Below, in pieces: positions 58,785 to 64,000 of a stretch of 64,000 nt of DNA. A program made the translations under genes and the position numbers. Origin of the DNA: Pseudopyrenochaeta lycopersici (lineage: Eukaryota; Ascomycota; Dothideomycetes; Pleosporales; Pseudopyrenochaetaceae); contig NHZP01000016.1 of NCBI GenBank assembly GCA_003313425.1, forward strand, positions 124,001 to 188,000. Reading direction: 5' to 3'. How positions within the stretch are numbered: the first letter of the stretch is position 1; every line of letters starts with the position of its first letter. The notes beneath the pieces are model-generated. The model saw only the letters and a list, made by a program, of their open reading frames with translations, did no database searches and was not told where the DNA came from.

Positions 58785-59135
58785 GCCCCGCGTCTCAGCC
58801 ACAGCAAAAGGCACGGCCTGCAGATATCTCAGCACGCTACTGCATGCCCTGCGTCTAAAGACGCACGCCCGGTCAAACGAGTCTTCCACGATTTTGTCGA
58901 TCGTGCGGAGAAATTGCTGTATACGCACTCTCCACCTTAAATTAACCTTTCGAGGCTATAGACCTACTCTTTGTTATCTTAACTTCCTCCCTATTCCACC
59001 GAGCTCTTTGCGAATTTACACTGTCGCGAATGAACAGGGGGGGGGGGCGGTTTGTTAAACGAGAGTGTTGACTACATTGACAGAACAGGCGATAGTAGCG
59101 TCAATAGCGCGTTTTTCGGCGTCAGAGCCTAATAT
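58785..59135 (+). repeat. Right arm of the diverged inverted repeat
   Basis: Partner of 55090-55475 (see that entry for shared anchors). It includes an 11-G run at about 59037-59047. The two arms lie about 0.2-0.4 kb outside the two ends of the NLR-like pseudogene. Confidence 0.7.
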
Positions 59136-59600
59136 ACTAAGAGCACGAGAGATTCAGAAGAGATGCACACTGGACCTGCCGACTTACAAGCGTGGTGGGA
59201 GCATTCCGAGCGCCCAGAAGAAAAGATGTCCCGTTACTCTAGGTGTCCCGGCACTCAGTGATTTACATTATATGTTCACAAATCCGCCACATTTCTATCA
59301 TGTCCCGAAGGGCGTGGAGGTGATCGAGAAGATATCACTTAGCCAAGGACAATATCGACTTGATTTGACCAGGGCTGGAAGTTTTTGGCGATGGCAATCC
59401 TTATTTTCTTGTTCTTCAAGAAAAGCCACACAATGAACACATCACATGTCGGTTGAAGTTGCGCTCACATTTAGTTCCACTTGGATTATAAATGCGCACG
59501 TTGATTCGGGTATCTAACAACTGCTCAACTCCGATTACGCTGAAACTCGGTCTAAGTCTGAACCGCTCTGTGATCACGCCCTGGCCTCTAATACACCTGA
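59136..59600. other. Intergenic between the repeat arm and the transporter
   Basis: A plus-strand frame continuing from 59065 to 59436 (123 codons) has no recognised family. No other feature seen. Confidence 0.45.
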
Positions 59601-61525
59601 TTAGATTCCGTTGGCCCTTGCACCCTCATTCTCATAGTGTTCCTTCTCCTCTTCTTTTTCCTCCTCACTTGCAAGCACGCCATCAGTCGGCTGTCGAATT
59701 CCTGCTCCTGTGACTGAACTCCTCCTCCTCTCTGTCTCCCTTGCCTCTTCTGTATCCGTATAGTCTACAAGGAGCTCACCGCGCTTACCATACCGATGTG
59801 GCATTTCTTTCGCAATCTTAACGACATCAAATACATTCGTTGTTTTATGGAAGATCTCATCCATTTCTTCGAGCGATCGATATGCGGTTTCGGGGAAGAA
59901 GAAGTACACGCTAGGTACCATTGCTGCGTTGATGACGGCGAAGATAATGTATGTTTTGTATCCGATGTTCGCAAAGGCGGGAGGTGTAACCATGACAACC
60001 ATGAAGTTGAATATCCAGTTTGCAGTTGTCGAGATAGCGTTTGCCGGTGCACGAATGGACAGTGGTGTAATCTCTGCAGGATACAGCCATGTCATACCGA
60101 GCCAACCAACAGCGAAGAACGAGTTGAAGACAAAGAGCATAACAGTCTGAAAATGTCAGCAATGGTTTGAAGGTTCAATTTTCAGAAGTCACGTACTGCA
60201 AGTAGACCTAAGCTGGTGCTTCCAATGTTACTTGTAGCACCAGCCAAAATAGCCATTGATATCGACATGCCGGTAGCGCCAAATATCATGAGCGAACGGC
60301 GTCCGAACTTCTCGATAGTGAAGATAGCAATCCAGGAAGCCATCCAGTACTCGGTACCGTTGCAAGCGGATAGAAGACGGCTGAGGAAGGGCGAAAGACC
60401 AATACTGTTCTCGAAAATAGTTGCGGCGTAGTAAGTGACTAGGTTGATACCGGAGATCTTCTGAGTGTTAATCTGAGTTCTGGTAGACTTTGAAATCGAA
60501 CTTACCTGTTGGAACATCTGGTTGACGTACGCCAACGCAGTGCGATGAAAGTTGCGATTCCGATTCATCCTGAAGCATTCCATGAAACCACCCTTTGACA
60601 TTTCAAACACCACATCTTTCACGGCCTGGAATTCCTGCTGGATCTTCTTGTCCTGCGGAGGCAGGTCACTCAGGGCGGCTAGCACTTCGAGAGCCTCATC
60701 ATTTCTTCCCTTTAGAATCAACCAACGCGGACTTTCGGGGAGACCCGGAATAGCGATGAGAACGAACAAGGCGAGTGCGATTTGAAAGCCGATTGGGAAG
60801 CGCCAGGCGATGCTGCTAGGTTCAAGGAAGGAGAAGCCGAGATCAACCCAGTAACTGAGCATGACACCAAAGACGATGAGAGACCCTTCGATCATGACCA
60901 TTTGTCCTCGACGATGCGGTTTCGATGTTTCCGATTGCCATGTGGGCACAGTGCTTGTATTCATACCTGGAATTAAGTCAGTCATGATGAATATTACAAA
61001 GTGGCGCAAACAGACTTACCATTGCCAAAACCTGTAATCCAGCGTCCAACGATGAGTTGAGGTAGCCCAAAAGCAGCAGTCTGTAGAATCGCGCCGATAA
61101 TCATGATGATTGAACCGTAGAAGATAGTACGTTTACGTCCGAGGATGTTACCAAGCCAAATAGTTGCAACAGCGCCAAAGAAACAGCCTAGGGTGTATGC
61201 GCCGACTGACGGTCGTGTTAGTAAAATATGTTATGCTCCGTTAAGATGGTGACTAACCTGTGATGGCTTGAATAGTCGAGGCATGGCTTGTAGAGCTTCC
61301 TTCAGGTGGATTCATGGTGTCGATTTCAGGGAAGTATCTTAAGAATGATCCAAGAGTGAGCAGCCCACCCATCACACCTTGGTCTGCCATACAGTTAGTT
61401 CTTACAATTGGATAATTGGGAGATGTACTAAACATACCATATCCGAACAAAGCAAAATCAGTACCAGCAACCACGGCGATAGCGATGTTGAGCTTGAGGC
61501 CTCGAAGGCCATAGAACTTCGTCAT
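59601..61525 (-). CDS. MFS sugar transporter, 6 exons
   Basis: Exons 61525-61438, 61383-61258, 61205-61020, 60966-60506, 60457-60197 and 60146-59601 sum to 1,668 nt (555 residues), all phases consistent. The N-terminal helix LNIAIAVVAGTDFALFGYDQGVMGGLL, GAYTLGCFFGA with LGNILGRKRT, the loop motif PESPRWLILKGR near 220, QQISGINLVTYYAATIFE near 290, EKFGRRSLMIFG and the PAEITPLSIRAPANAIS/FFPETAYRSLEEMD signatures define the sugar-porter family with twelve membrane helices. For intron 4 the downstream AAG acceptor was chosen because it restores QQISG. The C-terminal tail is acidic (EEEKEEEKE). The substrate is probably a hexose, pentose or related polyol. Confidence 0.93.
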
Positions 61526-62618
61526 TTTGACGGTAAGTCGGTGTCGTTACGCGATCAGGTAACTGTGCTGGGGATCTAACAGTGACCTATTCCGACTTGC
61601 ATACGCAGCACGCGACGCAAAGATTGAAGAAAATTGTTGGACTGGGAATGCAGCACCCGTCCTTATGAAGAAAAGCTTTAGAAGGGATCCGCACTGGCAA
61701 TGCAACATCGTCCGTGAGCATACCATGATCCCCTAGCGTTGAATGAAGCCACGGCTGTGGGCGTCATCTCCACAGGAAAGGCGAGGCGATGACGTCTGGT
61801 GGTAGAGCCGCCGTTGATCTCCGCCCCGTGGGGTATGGCGTGCGGAGAAGTGTACCATCCGATTGCAGCACCTTTAAGGCGGGCCATCGTTGATTCGTCG
61901 CATTGGACCATTGGTCCTAGGGTGCTGACCCGACCCTTGAACGGCTTGCCGTATTAGGAAGTTCCGGTGCTGTTGATGTTGGCAATTGCCTCAAAAATTT
62001 GGAGACGATGCCTCGTGCCGAGCGCATGCTAAGCACGCGAAGCCGCAGAAGGGCCGTAGAACTGTGGAGCAAGGGATTGCTTGTCACCGCGCAGGTGGGT
62101 TCCCAGAAACGGTCTTCCGAGTCGTGCAGCGTAGAAGGAAGATCGAACTTAAGAGATCTGTGGCGCCGTTTGACGGGCTTCGAGAACATCTTTCCACCGA
62201 TGTGGTGATCAACAGGTACCAACAGCGTGAGATCTGAAATGCCGACCACCAGGGAAATTTTGTGGGGCCCAATCCTGTTAGCTTAGCATGTGTCACTTTC
62301 GCCTTGGTCAACGCTTGATCGAACCACTTGTGAGCTCACATGGCCGTCCTTTCACTAGGATGAGCTTCCGGGCTTCCAGAAAGCGATATGCCGAAGACGG
62401 GATCCTGCCGCTGTTGATGGCCTTGAAGCCATTGTATGCACTTTTAATAGCGGGAGGGATTAGGAGGGAGGGTTAGACATGTTAGCATCGGTGAAGATTT
62501 GGTCCCAACATATACCACTAGTCGCTCACGGCAGTTCAAGCAGTTCGTCGAGAATTGAGGTTTTTATATAAACTTTATATCGCTGTACTTCCAAGGATCT
62601 ATAGTCCCACGCCCATGC
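61526..62618. other. Intergenic 1.1 kb upstream of the transporter
   Basis: Short minus-strand frames at 61911-61678 and 62249-61917 have no recognised family. No other feature seen. Confidence 0.5.
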
Positions 62619-63455
62619 TTAAGGCAGTTCGGCACCAACATTCGGTCTATTCCAGACCGCCTTTTCCTCTTCCATCATCTTGTCAATTTCAGCGCCCACC
62701 TTTCGTTTCGTGCTATAGAAACGAGGGGGAGCGTAACTAACAGGGCGCAGCACACCATTTAGATTCGGCCTCTTGGCCTGAGGTCTCTCGTTGTTCTCCA
62801 GATACAAAGCAAGCGCTTCAAGTTTCGGGGTGGCCATCTGCACTATTGCAAAATTATCATGGACTTCTTGTAGCCTAAGACTTGTCCCTTCTGACAACAT
62901 ACACGGGTTCTGGACTTTTGTATGATTAGCAAGTCGCCGAGCTACTGCATTCTCATGAATGATCTTGAGGTTTCGCAACGACAGCTTGCCGACACGCCGT
63001 AACCCGCGAGTGGAGATGTCTAGACAAGCAATCAGTGGCTCGACCAGGCCGACCCCTGCGAACAGACCGTTTTGTTGTTCAAGGTCTAGATTCGTATTTA
63101 GCAGGCTGTCCGTTTCGTCGGTCGCGGTCTCACGTTGTGCGTAAACCGGCTGCCGGAAAGAGTCAGAAGAGGCAAACTGAAAGTCGCCAAATTCTTTATC
63201 AATGTCTGGCTCTGTTGAATAAGCAGATGAAACATCTGATATTTCTGAAGGCTTCAAAATGTTAGATTCGACAGGAGGAGTCGTTGAAACATTGGTGGTG
63301 GTCTGCAGCATCGTTGAATGTTCGGCATAACAATGCCCTTCCCTCATTCCACTTGTCCACGCAGTCTGAGCCAATTGTGCTTCAGCGAATGCCTTAACGG
63401 GTTGCTCAGAGAATAAGCTCATTGTGAACGATTGAATTAACACAGGAAATGGCAT
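62619..63455 (-). CDS. Hypothetical protein
   Basis: A single frame of 278 residues; a second Met at codon 12 (MSLFSEQPVK) is an equally good start. The N-terminal half is Ser/Thr/Asp-rich and acidic with an EFGDFQFASSDSF motif (about 85-100), resembling short linear adaptor- or clathrin-type FxDF motifs. The C-terminal half is more helical (LRRVGKLSLRNLKIIHENAVARRL, LRLQEVHDNFAIVQMATPKLEALALYLENN) and ends with APPRFYSTKRKVGAEIDKMMEEEK. I do not recognise the family, but the coherent composition and absence of stops support a real gene. A role in vesicle transport is a guess from the motif only. Confidence 0.65.
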   Translation of the reverse strand: MPFPVLIQSFTMSLFSEQPVKAFAEAQLAQTAWTSGMREGHCYAEHSTMLQTTTNVSTTPPVESNILKPSEISDVSSAYSTEPDIDKEFGDFQFASSDSFRQPVYAQRETATDETDSLLNTNLDLEQQNGLFAGVGLVEPLIACLDISTRGLRRVGKLSLRNLKIIHENAVARRLANHTKVQNPCMLSEGTSLRLQEVHDNFAIVQMATPKLEALALYLENNERPQAKRPNLNGVLRPVSYAPPRFYSTKRKVGAEIDKMMEEEKAVWNRPNVGAELP

Positions 63456-63786
63456 TAAAACACCTGGTAGGTAGAATTGACAAAGAAAGGATGGGGTGAG
63501 GATCGACTATAAAGCCAATGTAGAAATCATTGTTAAAGAAAATGCAAACGCAAGGGTGTCATTGTATTTATCATGTTCCACAACGCGCTCCAGCGATATA
63601 TGCACACACAAGCACAATGTAAAACAGTCTTTAAAGCTGTCGCAGACATTGCAGCGCATGTGGCTGGTACGATTGTGGCGATCTGCCAGTGGCGCAAGTC
63701 TGTAAACTTTTGAACTTTCATTCTTCTAGACTTCCAATTCCTCCCTAATGATGAACGCCAATGCCGAGAGGGTGAAGGAACGGGTA

Positions 63787-64000
63787 TCACACACGCATTG
63801 CCTCTCTCGCCGGAGGCTCCCTCTCGATTTCGTACTCGATCTCGCGCTTCGGGCCCTTGGAGTCCTTGGATGGCTTCTTCTTTGGCTTTGGTGGCGGCCC
63901 AGCCGGTCGCTTCCGTTTAAGATTTGCCAGTGTCCTTTTCAGGGCTTCAGTGTCCTCATCTGCAGACTCATCCTCATCTTCTTCGCTACCACTGGCACTT
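63787..64000 (-). CDS. C-terminus of probable Mak16-like 60S biogenesis factor (partial)
   Basis: The minus-strand frame entering from the right edge encodes about 70 residues: an acidic stretch (SGSEEDEDESADED), a Leu/Lys/Arg segment (ALKRTLANLKRKRP), then a Pro/Lys-rich run and KREIEYEIEREPPAREA before the stop at 63787. The acidic run, the lysine-rich segment and the late IEYE motif match the tail of fungal Mak16, a nucleolar 60S ribosome assembly protein. The diagnostic N-terminal domain lies outside the window, so the assignment is provisional. Confidence 0.5.
   Translation of the reverse strand, partial: SASGSEEDEDESADEDTEALKRTLANLKRKRPAGPPPKPKKKPSKDSKGPKREIEYEIEREPPAREAMRV

Noticed and set aside
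61678..62249. Two adjacent minus-strand frames upstream of the transporter
   Set aside because: No recognisable domain and no intron joining them in phase; not reported as genes.

Overview
This window looks like a filamentous ascomycete chromosome, most likely from the Dothideomycetes/Pleosporales, although the species cannot be fixed from sequence alone. The support is short GT-AG introns of about 45-90 bp with CTAAC/CTGAC branch points, fungus-specific families (WSC, HET, LicD/Mnn4-type, Pop8, highly reducing PKS), a HET/NB-ARC/TPR gene, and transposon remnants with a RIP-like (CpA to TpA) composition. Exon-intron models below were built by hand from splice signals, family motifs and phase arithmetic. 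The best supported are RVB2 (4 exons, 469 aa), SET2 (3 exons, 939 aa), the WW protein (7 exons, 382 aa), the MFS transporter (6 exons, 555 aa) and LicD (3 exons).

Layout. 0-4 kb: minus-strand gene running off the left edge, with an N-terminal WSC domain followed by more than 1,100 codons of a Pro/Ser/Leu decapeptide and 15-residue repeat. 5-11 kb: a HET-domain protein, a small membrane protein, a UBL-WLM metalloprotease and a secreted LicD-family protein. 12-23 kb: conserved housekeeping genes (RVB2, a long coiled-coil protein, RNase P/MRP subunit Pop8, a WW/Gly-Gln-rich protein, an F-box/LRR protein). 24-39 kb: a chromatin block with SUZ12 (PRC2, here carrying a C-terminal PHD-like finger), an AT-hook protein, SET2 (H3K36 methyltransferase) and an acidic/basic AT-hook-like protein, separated by two gene-poor stretches of about 3 kb.

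39-62 kb is an accessory region. A highly reducing PKS (KS-AT-DH-MT-ER-KR-ACP, minus strand) has lost its N-terminus and carries a +1 frameshift in the ER domain. A FAD monooxygenase on the opposite strand has also lost its N-terminal part. Between the two broken genes lies a transposon relic of about 1.35 kb bounded by inverted repeats, with a solo LTR (perfect 5-bp target duplication) nested in it. This looks like a divergently transcribed PKS/monooxygenase pair that lost both 5' ends and the shared promoter. An AT-rich island follows with a second copy of the LTR in inverted orientation, then an alpha/beta hydrolase, an Old Yellow Enzyme-type oxidoreductase, a decayed HET-NB-ARC-TPR (fungal NLR-like) gene flanked by diverged inverted repeats, and an MFS sugar transporter. 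62.6-64 kb returns to ordinary genes (one hypothetical, and the C-terminus of a probable Mak16).

The strongest leads are the double-decapitated PKS/monooxygenase locus with its nested elements, the NLR-like pseudogene between inverted repeats, and the SUZ12-PHD architecture close to SET2. I saw no CRISPR array and could not identify a tRNA or rRNA gene by eye.
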